Shown here: positions 8,323-15,624 of the stretch, one piece after another
How the letters are laid out: each line of letters starts with the position of its first letter
How positions within the stretch are numbered: position 1 is the stretch's first letter
DNA from: Burkholderiales bacterium
GTDB taxonomy: Bacteria > Pseudomonadota > Gammaproteobacteria > Burkholderiales > JAEUOS01
Direction: 5' to 3'
DNA length: 64,000 nucleotides
Assembly: GCA_016790635.1 (NCBI GenBank)
Contig: JAEUOR010000046.1
Span: forward strand, 1 to 64,000
Program-made: the position numbers and the translations under genes
The notes under the pieces: model-generated
What the model was told of the DNA's origin: nothing
Database searches by the model: none
What the model saw: the letters and a program-made list of their open reading frames with translations, nothing else

Positions 8323-9609
8323 ATGAATGCCCCCGATCCCGCCTTTTCCCGCCCGCCCGACTTCGCGTGGCACACCGCCTCGGACGCGCGCGTGCCCTAC
8401 CGTGCCTATACCGACGAAGCGCTGTACCAGCGTGAACTCGAGCGTTTCTTCTACAACGGTCACTGGTGCTATGTGGGCCTGGCGGCCGAGGTGCCCAGGC
8501 ATGGGGATTTCAAGCGCACCTTCGTCGGCGAGCGCCAGGTCATCATGGTGCGCGACGCCGACGGCGCCATCAACGTGGTCGAGAACCACTGCGCGCACCG
8601 CGGCGTGGCTTTTTGTGTGGAGAACTTCGGCAACCGCAAGGACTTCATCTGCCCTTACCACCAATGGAACTACGATCTCAAGGGCAACCTGATCGGCCTG
8701 CCCTTCCGGCGCGGCGTGCGCCAGGACGGGCGCGTCAACGGCGGCATGCCCGCCGGCTTTCGCAACGAGGAGCATGGCCTCACCCGCCTCAAGGTGGCGG
8801 TCAAGAACGGCGTCGTGTTCGCGTCCTTCGACCATACCGTCGAGGACTTCGATACCTACCTGGGTGAACTCAAGCCGTGGTTCGAGCGCGCCTTCGACGG
8901 GCGCGAGCTGACCATCCTGGGCTATTCGCGCCAGCGCATCCCCGGCAACTGGAAGCTCATGCAGGAGAACATCAAGGACCCTTACCACCCGGGGCTCCTG
9001 CACACCTGGTTCGTCACCTTCGGGCTGTGGCGCGCCGACCAGCGCTCGTACATGCGCACCGACCGGCACCTGCGCCACGCGGCGATGATCGGCTTCAAGA
9101 ACGACGGCGGCAAGGGGGAAGTGACGCAAGGCGTTTCGAGTTTCCACGAGGACATGAAGCTGGCCGACGACCGCATCCTCGACGTGGTGCCGGAGGCCTG
9201 GTGGAAGGGCGGCGACCTGGGCATCGACGCCGTGCCGACCGCCTGCATGCAGACCATCTTTCCGTCGCTCATCATCCAGCACAACGTCAACTCGATCTCG
9301 ACCCGGCAGATCGTGCCGCGCGGCGTCGGCAGCTTCGACTTCGTCTGGACCCACTTCGGCTTCGCCGACGACACCGCGGAGATGACGCGCCGCCGCCTGC
9401 GCCAGGCCAACCTGTTCGGTCCGGCCGGCCTGGTCTCGGCCGATGACGGCGAGGTGGTGGAACTGTCCCAGGTGGGCTTCACCCAGCACCAGGGGCACCA
9501 GACCATCGCCGAACTGGGCGGCACCGGCACCGGCAATACCGATCACATGGTCACCGAAACCCTGATCCGCGGCATGTACGCCTACTACCGCAAGGTCATG
9601 GAGGTCTGA
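8323..9609 (+). CDS. Rieske aromatic-ring-hydroxylating oxygenase, large (alpha) subunit
   Basis: The 428-residue catalytic subunit of a ring-hydroxylating oxygenase. The Rieske [2Fe-2S] ligands are C90/H92 and C110/H113 (CAHRG and CPYHQW). The mononuclear iron site is the motif D219-x2-H222-x4-H227 (DPYHPGLLH), with the bridging aspartate intact. Length and motifs resemble anthranilate or salicylate-type oxygenases (inference; the exact substrate cannot be read). ATG 8323 is preferred over earlier in-frame starts because MNAPDPAF begins just before the conserved domain. The beta subunit follows after four bases, but no ferredoxin or reductase gene is near, so electrons must come from components encoded elsewhere. 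Confidence 0.9.
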   Translation: MNAPDPAFSRPPDFAWHTASDARVPYRAYTDEALYQRELERFFYNGHWCYVGLAAEVPRHGDFKRTFVGERQVIMVRDADGAINVVENHCAHRGVAFCVENFGNRKDFICPYHQWNYDLKGNLIGLPFRRGVRQDGRVNGGMPAGFRNEEHGLTRLKVAVKNGVVFASFDHTVEDFDTYLGELKPWFERAFDGRELTILGYSRQRIPGNWKLMQENIKDPYHPGLLHTWFVTFGLWRADQRSYMRTDRHLRHAAMIGFKNDGGKGEVTQGVSSFHEDMKLADDRILDVVPEAWWKGGDLGIDAVPTACMQTIFPSLIIQHNVNSISTRQIVPRGVGSFDFVWTHFGFADDTAEMTRRRLRQANLFGPAGLVSADDGEVVELSQVGFTQHQGHQTIAELGGTGTGNTDHMVTETLIRGMYAYYRKVMEV

Positions 9610-9613
9610 AGGA

Positions 9614-10090
9614 TTGAAAACCGGCATTGAACTCAAGGTCGCGCTCGACGACCTGTACGCGCGCTACATCGCGGCGCTGGATGCGGCCGACTATGTGTCA
9701 TGGCTGGATCTGTTCGTCGAGGACTGCATCTACCGCGTGGTGCCGCGCGAGAACCACGATCGCGGCCTGCCGCTTGCGACCATGGCGGCGGAGTCGCGCG
9801 GCATGCTGCGCGACCGCGTCTTCGGCATCACCACCACGCTCTATCACCAGCCCTATTACCAGCGCCACATCATCTCGGGACTTTTCATCCGCGAGGCCGG
9901 CGCGGATGCCGTGCGTACGCAGGCCAACTACGCGGTCTTTCGCACCAAGCAGAACGAGTTGTCGGAAGTCTTCAACGTCGGCCGCTACCTGGACTGCATC
10001 GTCGAGGAAGGCGGCGCACTCAGGTTCCGCGAGAAGATCTGTGTCTTCGACAGTGAACTGATTCCCAATTCGCTGATTTACCCGATTTGA
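9614..10090 (+). CDS. Aromatic-ring-hydroxylating oxygenase, small (beta) subunit
   Basis: A 158-residue NTF2-like (SnoaL-fold) protein, the structural beta subunit partnering the preceding oxygenase large subunit. The pattern YARYIAALDAADYVSWLDLF followed by DCIYRVVPRENHDRGLP is typical of the family, as is the terminal FREKICVFDSELIPNSLIYPI pattern. Translation starts at TTG 9614 with AAGGA directly upstream; no ATG is suitably placed. The four-base gap implies cotranscription and stoichiometric production of an alpha/beta complex. Confidence 0.88.
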   Translation: MKTGIELKVALDDLYARYIAALDAADYVSWLDLFVEDCIYRVVPRENHDRGLPLATMAAESRGMLRDRVFGITTTLYHQPYYQRHIISGLFIREAGADAVRTQANYAVFRTKQNELSEVFNVGRYLDCIVEEGGALRFREKICVFDSELIPNSLIYPI

Positions 10091-10196
10091 GCCGCGGCGC
10101 GGGCGCTCGCATGGGGACCGGCCAGGCAAAGTGCCGGCATGGGCGGGCGCAACGGCCAGGCAGTACACTTCTGCGGTTTCCTACCCCGTGTTGGCG

Positions 10197-11114
10197 ATGA
10201 GCCCGAACGACGTTTTCCACAAGACCCAGGCCGGCATCGACGCGATGCTCGATCCGCGCGCGCCCTTGTCGGCCTCGTTTCGCCGCCTGCTTTCGGCCGT
10301 CGACGGCACGTTGACGGTCAAGCAGCTCTCTGCCCAGTTGCCGCACCTGTCATTGGACGACATCAAGCCCTGGTTTGCCGAACTGGCCCGCCTGGGCTAC
10401 ATCCGGCCTGCTGCCGGCGGCACGACGACGAAGACGAACACCGCAAGAATCGCCCCGGCCCACGAACCGGTCGAAGCCTCGACGTATGCCTACGAGGGAT
10501 ACGTCGAGATGACCAGCGATCCGCAGTTCAAGGCCACCGTCGCCGCGGTCGGGCAGTGGATGAAGAAAAACTCTTCCACCGCGGCGGCGTTGCCGGACGA
10601 CAGGCTGGCCCAGACCACGCACATGGCGATGATCGAGGCCAAGAGCACCGTCGATACCATCAATCGCGCCGGCTTCTTCATGCAACCGCCCGAGATCGCC
10701 GCCGCCACGATCGCCGCGGAGGCACGCAGCGTGGCCGGCCGCAAGCGACGCATCCTGATCGTCGAGGACGACGATCTGCAAGTCGCGATGCTCAAGACCA
10801 TCGTCGGCAAGGACGGCCACGACATCATCGTCGCGCAGAAGCGCGAAGAAATCATCAACGCCCTGAATGCCAAGCCGGCGCCCGACCTGCTGCTCCTGGA
10901 TGTGGAACTGCCGGACGCGGACGGTTTCACGGTCCTGGAGAAGGTCAAGCAGCACCCGACCCTGAAGGCCATCCGCGTGCTCATGGTGACCGGCCGCACC
11001 GAGCGCGCCGACATTGCCAAGGGCGTGCTGCTGGGCGCCGACGGCTACATCACCAAACCCTACCGGCCCTCGACCCTGCGCGCGGCGGTCATGCAGGCGC
11101 TGGGCGAAGGGTGA
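10197..11114 (+). CDS. Response regulator with N-terminal helical domain and C-terminal receiver
   Basis: A 305-residue protein with an inverted layout: residues about 1-75 form a small helical, winged-helix-like domain (DDIKPWFAELARLGYIRPA), 100-170 a linker or helical region, and 184-305 a CheY-like receiver. In the receiver the acidic pocket E190-D191-D192, phosphoacceptor D235 (LLLLDVELP), T265 and K287 (TKPYR) are intact, so phosphorylation should be possible. No kinase and no recognised output enzyme are adjacent. ATG 10197 was taken because MSPNDVFHK starts the conserved N-domain. Regulated target unknown. Confidence 0.82.
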   Translation: MSPNDVFHKTQAGIDAMLDPRAPLSASFRRLLSAVDGTLTVKQLSAQLPHLSLDDIKPWFAELARLGYIRPAAGGTTTKTNTARIAPAHEPVEASTYAYEGYVEMTSDPQFKATVAAVGQWMKKNSSTAAALPDDRLAQTTHMAMIEAKSTVDTINRAGFFMQPPEIAAATIAAEARSVAGRKRRILIVEDDDLQVAMLKTIVGKDGHDIIVAQKREEIINALNAKPAPDLLLLDVELPDADGFTVLEKVKQHPTLKAIRVLMVTGRTERADIAKGVLLGADGYITKPYRPSTLRAAVMQALGEG

Positions 11115-11127
11115 CGCTTCCGCCCGG

Positions 11128-11157
11128 CGCTGCCGGCAAGTGCCGCGCCCGGCAGCG
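11128..11157. terminator. Hairpin between converging genes
   Basis: A 9-bp stem CGCTGCCGG (11128-11136) / CCGGCAGCG (11149-11157) with a 12-base loop sits between the stops of the response regulator and the RidA-like gene. There is no U-tract on either strand, so function as a bidirectional terminator is only likely from position. Confidence 0.4.
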
Positions 11158-11161
11158 GGTG

Positions 11162-11560
11162 TCAGTCCAGGCGCGCAATGACCTCGACCTCGAGCAGCAG
11201 GTCGGCATGCACCAGCGAAGTCACCCCGACCATGGTCGAAGCCGGCATGTCCAGGTTGCCCAGGTAGCGTGCACGCACCGCGCGGATGCGCGGCGCCATT
11301 TCGGGCGTGAGATTGACCACATAGGTGACGAGCTTGAAGACATTCGCCCAGGTGCAGCCGGCGGCCTTGAGCGCGGCGTCCAGGTTGGCGTAGACCTGCT
11401 CGGCCTGCGCCGACAGGTCGCCGCGGCCCACCACCTGACCCGCGGCGTCGAAGGCCACCTGGCCGGAAATGTGCACCTGCCTGCCGGCCGGCACGATGGC
11501 CACGTGCGAATAGCCGGTCGGCTTGGTGAGGGTGGGCGGGTTGACGTAGGTCTGCGGCAT
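11162..11560 (-). CDS. RidA family protein lacking the catalytic arginine
   Basis: A 132-residue YjgF/YER057c/RidA-fold protein. The beta strands and turn GRQVHISGQVAFDAAGQVV and the segment AQAEQVYANLDAALKAAGC are clear. In true enamine/imine deaminases the strand reads PARS with an arginine that holds the substrate carboxylate; here it is PAST (106-109), serine in place of arginine, so 2-aminoacrylate deaminase activity is unlikely. It belongs to one of the other Rid subgroups, some of which sit in catabolic clusters. ATG 11560 (MPQTYVNPP) is chosen over upstream starts that add a non-conserved tail. Confidence 0.82.
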   Translation of the reverse strand: MPQTYVNPPTLTKPTGYSHVAIVPAGRQVHISGQVAFDAAGQVVGRGDLSAQAEQVYANLDAALKAAGCTWANVFKLVTYVVNLTPEMAPRIRAVRARYLGNLDMPASTMVGVTSLVHADLLLEVEVIARLD

Positions 11561-11619
11561 GGCAGGACTCCGATGCGGTTGCGGGGCGCCGATATTAGCG
11601 CCTGCGGGGCGGCCGGCTG

Positions 11620-12243
11620 ATGAGCTACCGCTTCGACGCGTCACTGCGTGAGCGCCTCGCCGCGCACCTGGCCGCGCATCCCCGGCGGCGCCACACCGAT
11701 CCGGCCTTGCGCCGCGCCGCGGTGGTGTTGATCGCTGCGGATGCCGGCGATGGCAGCGCGGCGCTGCTTCTGACGCTCCGGCCGATGCGCATGCGCCGTC
11801 ACGCCAACCAGTTCGCCTTTCCGGGCGGGCGCCTGGATCAGGGCGAGACAGCCACCCAGGCCGCGCTGCGCGAGACCCGCGAGGAAATCAACCTCGATCT
11901 CGCGCCCGACATGCTGCTGGGGCGCCTGGACGACTTTCCGACTCGCTCGGGCTTTGTCATCACCCCGCTGGTGGCGTGGGCGCCGGGAGAACTGGCACTA
12001 CGCGCCAACCCCGAGGAAGTCGCGCGCATTCACCGCATCAGGTTCCACGACCTCGAACTGCCGGGCTCGCCGCAGTTCGTCGCAATCCCCGAAAGCGACC
12101 GGCCGGTGATCCGCTACCCGTTGCTCGACACACTGATCCATGCGCCGACGGCGGCGCTGATGTACCAGTTCATGGAAGTCGCCGTGCACGGCCGCGACAC
12201 GCGGGTCGCGCACCTGGAGCAGCCCGTATGGGCGTGGCGCTGA
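11620..12243 (+). CDS. nudL: Nudix hydrolase, CoA pyrophosphatase type
   Basis: A 207-residue Nudix protein. The Nudix box runs GRLDQGETATQAALRETREE, with the metal-binding REtrEE glutamates, and is preceded by the CoA-pyrophosphatase signature region RPMRMRRHANQFAFPGG (family form LRxHxGQxAFPGG). Expected reaction: cleavage of CoA or acyl-CoA to 3',5'-ADP and phosphopantetheine. The first base lies 60 bases from the divergent RidA-like gene. The hairpin at 12257-12282 follows its stop. The family match is good; preference between CoA and other nucleotides is untested. Confidence 0.85.
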   Translation: MSYRFDASLRERLAAHLAAHPRRRHTDPALRRAAVVLIAADAGDGSAALLLTLRPMRMRRHANQFAFPGGRLDQGETATQAALRETREEINLDLAPDMLLGRLDDFPTRSGFVITPLVAWAPGELALRANPEEVARIHRIRFHDLELPGSPQFVAIPESDRPVIRYPLLDTLIHAPTAALMYQFMEVAVHGRDTRVAHLEQPVWAWR

Positions 12244-12256
12244 CCGCGCCGCGGCA

Positions 12257-12282
12257 CAAGCCTGGCGCATTCGCCAGGCTTG
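12257..12282. terminator. Perfect 11-bp hairpin, bidirectional terminator
   Basis: CAAGCCTGGCG (12257-12267) and its exact complement (12272-12282) with a four-base CATT loop lie 13 bases after the Nudix stop and 13 bases beyond the end of the converging PEP-CTERM gene. It is the clearest hairpin in the window and is placed to stop transcription from both sides. It lacks a long U-run. Confidence 0.7.
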
Positions 12283-12295
12283 CAGTCATGCCGGA

Positions 12296-15200
12296 TCAGG
12301 CCCGCTCGTCGCGACGCCGCCGCACGACCACGAAGCCCATCAGCGCCAGGCCCGCCAGCATCATCGCGTAGGCGCCGGGCTCGGGCACCGCGGCCACGGT
12401 CAGCGTGACGTTGTTCGCGCCGTACAGCACGTCGATATCCCAGCCGGCTGGGCCTGCCACGCTGGCGAAATTGCCGCTGCGCGTGCCGCCCGTGGTCAGC
12501 ACCACGTAGCTGGTGCCGATGGCCGGGGTATAGCCGAAAGCCAGCGTCAGCGCGCCGTTGAGCGACGCATTGCCGGTGATCGACAGCCAGTCGTGCTGCA
12601 CGCCTTGCAGCGGCCCGTTGATCTCGAGCGCAAGCGTGCCGTTCTCGCCCTGGGTGTAGTTGCCCTGGATGATGAGCGTGCCCGGGCTGGCGCCCGGTGC
12701 CACCGTGCCGCCCGAGTTGTTGAGCGCGCCGATGATGCGCCCACTGCCGCCGACCAGGCCAGCCTGCAAGTCCAGCACCGGCACGGTCAGGGTGCCGTGC
12801 ACCAGAGTCTTGGCCGTCAGATCGTCCTGGACGATGTTGGAACCGGTCACGGTCATGTTGCTGCCGGTCTCGACGCGCAGGGTGCCGCGATTGATCAGGG
12901 CCTCGCTGCCGGTCGGGTTGATCGTCAGGCCGGTCGCCTGGTTGGCGACGATGGTGCCCTCGTTGGTGATGCGCAACTGATTGACGCCGATCTGCCCGCT
13001 CCCGGCGATGGTCTGGCCGGCACCGATGGTCAGTCGCTCGGCCCCGGTGGCGCCATAGATGCGGTTGTTGCCGTTATTGCCCATGAGGATCGAACCATTG
13101 CCGGCCAACGTGGTATCAGCCGTCATGCGCAAGTCGGTGAAAAAGCCCGCCGAAGCCATGCTGAGCGTGCCCTGGTTGGTGATGGTTCCAGCCAGCGACA
13201 CGCCGTTGCCGTTACGCAGGGTGAGCGCGCCTTCGATGGTGGTGTCCACCAGCGTTGCAGCGACCGACCCGGCAAGCCCGGGATTGATACCGGTGCCACG
13301 CAAGGTACCGCCCTCGAAGCGGCCGGACGCGAAATCCAGGAGCGACCCGCCACGCACCTCGAGCACACCGCCGGTGTTGATGAACGAGCCGGCTGCAGAG
13401 GCGAAATTCAGGCGCAAACCGGCACTGCCGTCGGCGGCGATGGTGCCCTGGTTGGTGACCTTGAGGAGGTTGTTCACACCCAGTTGACCGGCACCGGCGA
13501 TGGTCTGGCCGGCGCCGATGGTGAGGCGCAGCCCGTCTGCGGCCGCATAGATGCGGTTGTTGCCGTTGTTGGTGACCAACAGGATCGATCCGTTGCCCAC
13601 GATGCTCGCGTCCTCGTTGACGCGCAGATCGGTGAAAAAGCCCGCCGAGGCCAGGTTCAAGGTCCCGGTGTTGACCAGGTCGCCACCGATGCCGATGCCA
13701 TTGCCGTTGGTCAGTGTCAGGGTACCTTCGATGGTGGTCCCGAACAAGGTCGCTGCGACCGATCCGGCCAGGCGCGCGTCGGCTGTGGTGCCGCGCAACG
13801 TGCCGCCTTCGAAGCGACCCGAGTCGAAGGTCATGATCGAGCCGTTGCGTACCTCGAGTTCGCCACCGGTGTTGATGAACGATCCCGCGGTCGTGGCGAA
13901 ATTCAGGCGCAAACCGGCACTGCCGTCGGCGGCAATGGTGCCCTGGTTGGTGACCTTGAGGAGATTGTTCACGCCCAATTGACCGGCACCGGCGATGGTC
14001 TGGCCAGCACCGACGGTCAGGCGCAATCCATCGGCGGCCGCGAAGATGCGGTTGTTGCCGTTGTTGGACAGCGCGATGGTGCCGCTCCCCACGATGCTGA
14101 CGTCCTCGTTGACCCGCAGGTCCGTGAAAAAGCCGGCCGAAGCGAGGGTCAGGGTGCCGCTGTTGGACATTGCCCCGCCGATGCCCAGACCGTTGCCGTT
14201 GGTGAGGGTCAGCGTGCCCTCGATGTTCGTGCCGACCAGGGTCGCCACGGGCGAGCCGGCGAGGCGCGCGTCGGCCGCGGTGCCACGCAGCGTGCCGCCC
14301 TCGAAGCGCCCGGCGTCGAAGATGAGGATCGAACCACTGCGCACCTCGAGCACGCCGCCCGCATTGTCGAATGCACCGACTGCGTCGGCGAAATTGAGGC
14401 GCAGCCCCGCGCCGCCGTCCGCGGCGATGGTGCCCTGGTTGGTGACGGCGAGCAGGCCATTGACACCCAATTGGCCGGCGCCGGCGATGGTCTGACCGGC
14501 ACCGACGGTCAGGCGCACGCCGGCCGCGTTGCCGTAAATGCGGTTATTGCCGTTGTTGGAGAGGGCGATGGTGCCGTTGCCTCCGATGCTGGCGTCAGCG
14601 TTGACGCGCAGGTCGGTGAAAAAGCCTGCGGAGGCCAGGGTCAGGGTGCCGGTATTGAGCGAGGTGCCGGCGATGCCGATACCCTCGCCGTTGGCGAGCG
14701 TCAGTGCGCCTTCGAGATTGACGCCGTCCAGGGTGGCACCGACCGAGCCGCGCAAGACGCTGGTGGTATTGCCGCGCAGGGTGCCGCCCTCGATGCTGCC
14801 GGCGGAAAAACGCGCGAAGGAGCCGTCGGCCACTTCGATCGTGCCGCCGGTGTTGTCGAACGCGCCGGCCGCGTTGACGATATTGAAGGTGAGTCCGGCG
14901 CCGCCCTGGGCGGCGATCATCCCCTGATTGGTGATGCGCAATTGCCCGAGGCCGATCTGTCCGGCGCCGAAGATCGTCTGCCCGGCGTCGATCGTGAGGC
15001 GTACCGCGGCATTGGCGCCAAAGATGCGGTTGTTGCCGTTGTTGCTAAGCGCAATGAAACCATTGCCCGACAACGTGGTGTCGGCATCGAAACGCAGGTC
15101 GGTGAAAAAGCCGGCCGAATTGAGACCCAGTGTGCCGGCATTGGTGAAGCTCCCGCCGGAAAGGCTCAAAAATGAGCCGTTGCTGACCTGCAGTTGATCG

Positions 15201-15454
15201 CCACCGTCGATGGCCAGGTTGCCGATGGAGGCCGACCCGGTCAGGGTAACGATCGCGTTGTTGCCGAAATTGTCGCCGTCGATGAAGACATTGCCGCCGG
15301 CTGCCGGCACCCCGCCGATCCAGTTACCGCCGGTAAACCAGGAGCCGATGCCGGTATTCCAGGTGAAATCGGCCGCTCGCACGCCGACGGAAGCCCCCAG
15401 CAACGCGGCGGCAACCAGGCAGGAACGGACGGACAGGGGCAGGGACAAGGACAT
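12296..15454 (-). CDS. PEP-CTERM-sorted surface protein with long beta-strand repeats
   Basis: A 1052-residue exported protein. An N-terminal signal peptide (hydrophobic SCLVAAALLGASVGV, cleavage near VRA|ADF) is followed by an autotransporter-like beta-helical passenger rich in Gly, Asn and Thr, made of repeats of about 164 residues each carrying SAGFFTDLR and GNGNNRI-like motifs. The C-terminus is a textbook PEP-CTERM anchor: VPEPGAY, a hydrophobic helix (MMLAGLALMGFVVV) and the basic tail RRRRDERA, recognised by an exosortase (none in this window). ATG 15454 has GAGG seven bases upstream. Likely role: cell-surface or matrix structural protein (inference). There is no beta-barrel translocator domain, so it is not itself a classical autotransporter. 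Confidence 0.85.
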   Translation of the reverse strand: MSLSLPLSVRSCLVAAALLGASVGVRAADFTWNTGIGSWFTGGNWIGGVPAAGGNVFIDGDNFGNNAIVTLTGSASIGNLAIDGGDQLQVSNGSFLSLSGGSFTNAGTLGLNSAGFFTDLRFDADTTLSGNGFIALSNNGNNRIFGANAAVRLTIDAGQTIFGAGQIGLGQLRITNQGMIAAQGGAGLTFNIVNAAGAFDNTGGTIEVADGSFARFSAGSIEGGTLRGNTTSVLRGSVGATLDGVNLEGALTLANGEGIGIAGTSLNTGTLTLASAGFFTDLRVNADASIGGNGTIALSNNGNNRIYGNAAGVRLTVGAGQTIAGAGQLGVNGLLAVTNQGTIAADGGAGLRLNFADAVGAFDNAGGVLEVRSGSILIFDAGRFEGGTLRGTAADARLAGSPVATLVGTNIEGTLTLTNGNGLGIGGAMSNSGTLTLASAGFFTDLRVNEDVSIVGSGTIALSNNGNNRIFAAADGLRLTVGAGQTIAGAGQLGVNNLLKVTNQGTIAADGSAGLRLNFATTAGSFINTGGELEVRNGSIMTFDSGRFEGGTLRGTTADARLAGSVAATLFGTTIEGTLTLTNGNGIGIGGDLVNTGTLNLASAGFFTDLRVNEDASIVGNGSILLVTNNGNNRIYAAADGLRLTIGAGQTIAGAGQLGVNNLLKVTNQGTIAADGSAGLRLNFASAAGSFINTGGVLEVRGGSLLDFASGRFEGGTLRGTGINPGLAGSVAATLVDTTIEGALTLRNGNGVSLAGTITNQGTLSMASAGFFTDLRMTADTTLAGNGSILMGNNGNNRIYGATGAERLTIGAGQTIAGSGQIGVNQLRITNEGTIVANQATGLTINPTGSEALINRGTLRVETGSNMTVTGSNIVQDDLTAKTLVHGTLTVPVLDLQAGLVGGSGRIIGALNNSGGTVAPGASPGTLIIQGNYTQGENGTLALEINGPLQGVQHDWLSITGNASLNGALTLAFGYTPAIGTSYVVLTTGGTRSGNFASVAGPAGWDIDVLYGANNVTLTVAAVPEPGAYAMMLAGLALMGFVVVRRRRDERA
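13134..15110 (-). repeat. Tandem 486-495 bp coding repeats in the PEP-CTERM gene
   Basis: The DNA encoding SAGFFTDLR recurs with the equivalent base at 13134, 13629, 14121, 14613 and 15099, i.e. spacings of 495, 492, 492 and 486 bases. All are multiples of three, so units can be gained or lost without frameshift. The units between 13134 and 14613 are the most alike; the outermost copy diverges most. Confidence 0.9.
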
Positions 15455-15502
15455 GGCGAAACCTCGAGGGCGGAGCACGGCAGAAACCCAAGCAAGAAAC
15501 AT

Positions 15503-15624
15503 GACCGACCCAGCGTTCGGCCAAAAAACAAAAAGTTATTTCAAATCAATTGGTTGCTTTGACCCTCTTCGAATCGACTTACGGCACTGTAAATATTTTC
15601 GACAGAAACTCCGTGCCAAGCCGG
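15503..15624. promoter_or_regulatory. AT-rich intergenic region upstream of the PEP-CTERM gene
   Basis: Between the end of the molybdopterin oxidoreductase gene and the PEP-CTERM start the sequence becomes strongly AT-rich, with runs of A (15524-15537) and palindromic CAATTG and AAATATTT. It must hold the PEP-CTERM promoter, but no -35/-10 pair with correct spacing was convincing. Confidence 0.45.

Noticed and set aside
13134-15110. CRISPR array
   Set aside because: The repeats are about 490 bases long, in frame and coding; no short direct repeats with unique spacers or cas genes were seen anywhere.
12593-15175. An 860-codon open frame on the plus strand opposite the PEP-CTERM gene
   Set aside because: It follows exactly the antisense of the repeat array; GC-rich third positions and repeated DNA leave antisense frames free of stops. 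It has no start context, no known domain and its repeats mirror those of the real gene.
12296-15454. Classical autotransporter (type V secretion)
   Set aside because: The passenger resembles autotransporter repeats, but the C-terminus is a PEP-CTERM anchor with no beta-barrel.
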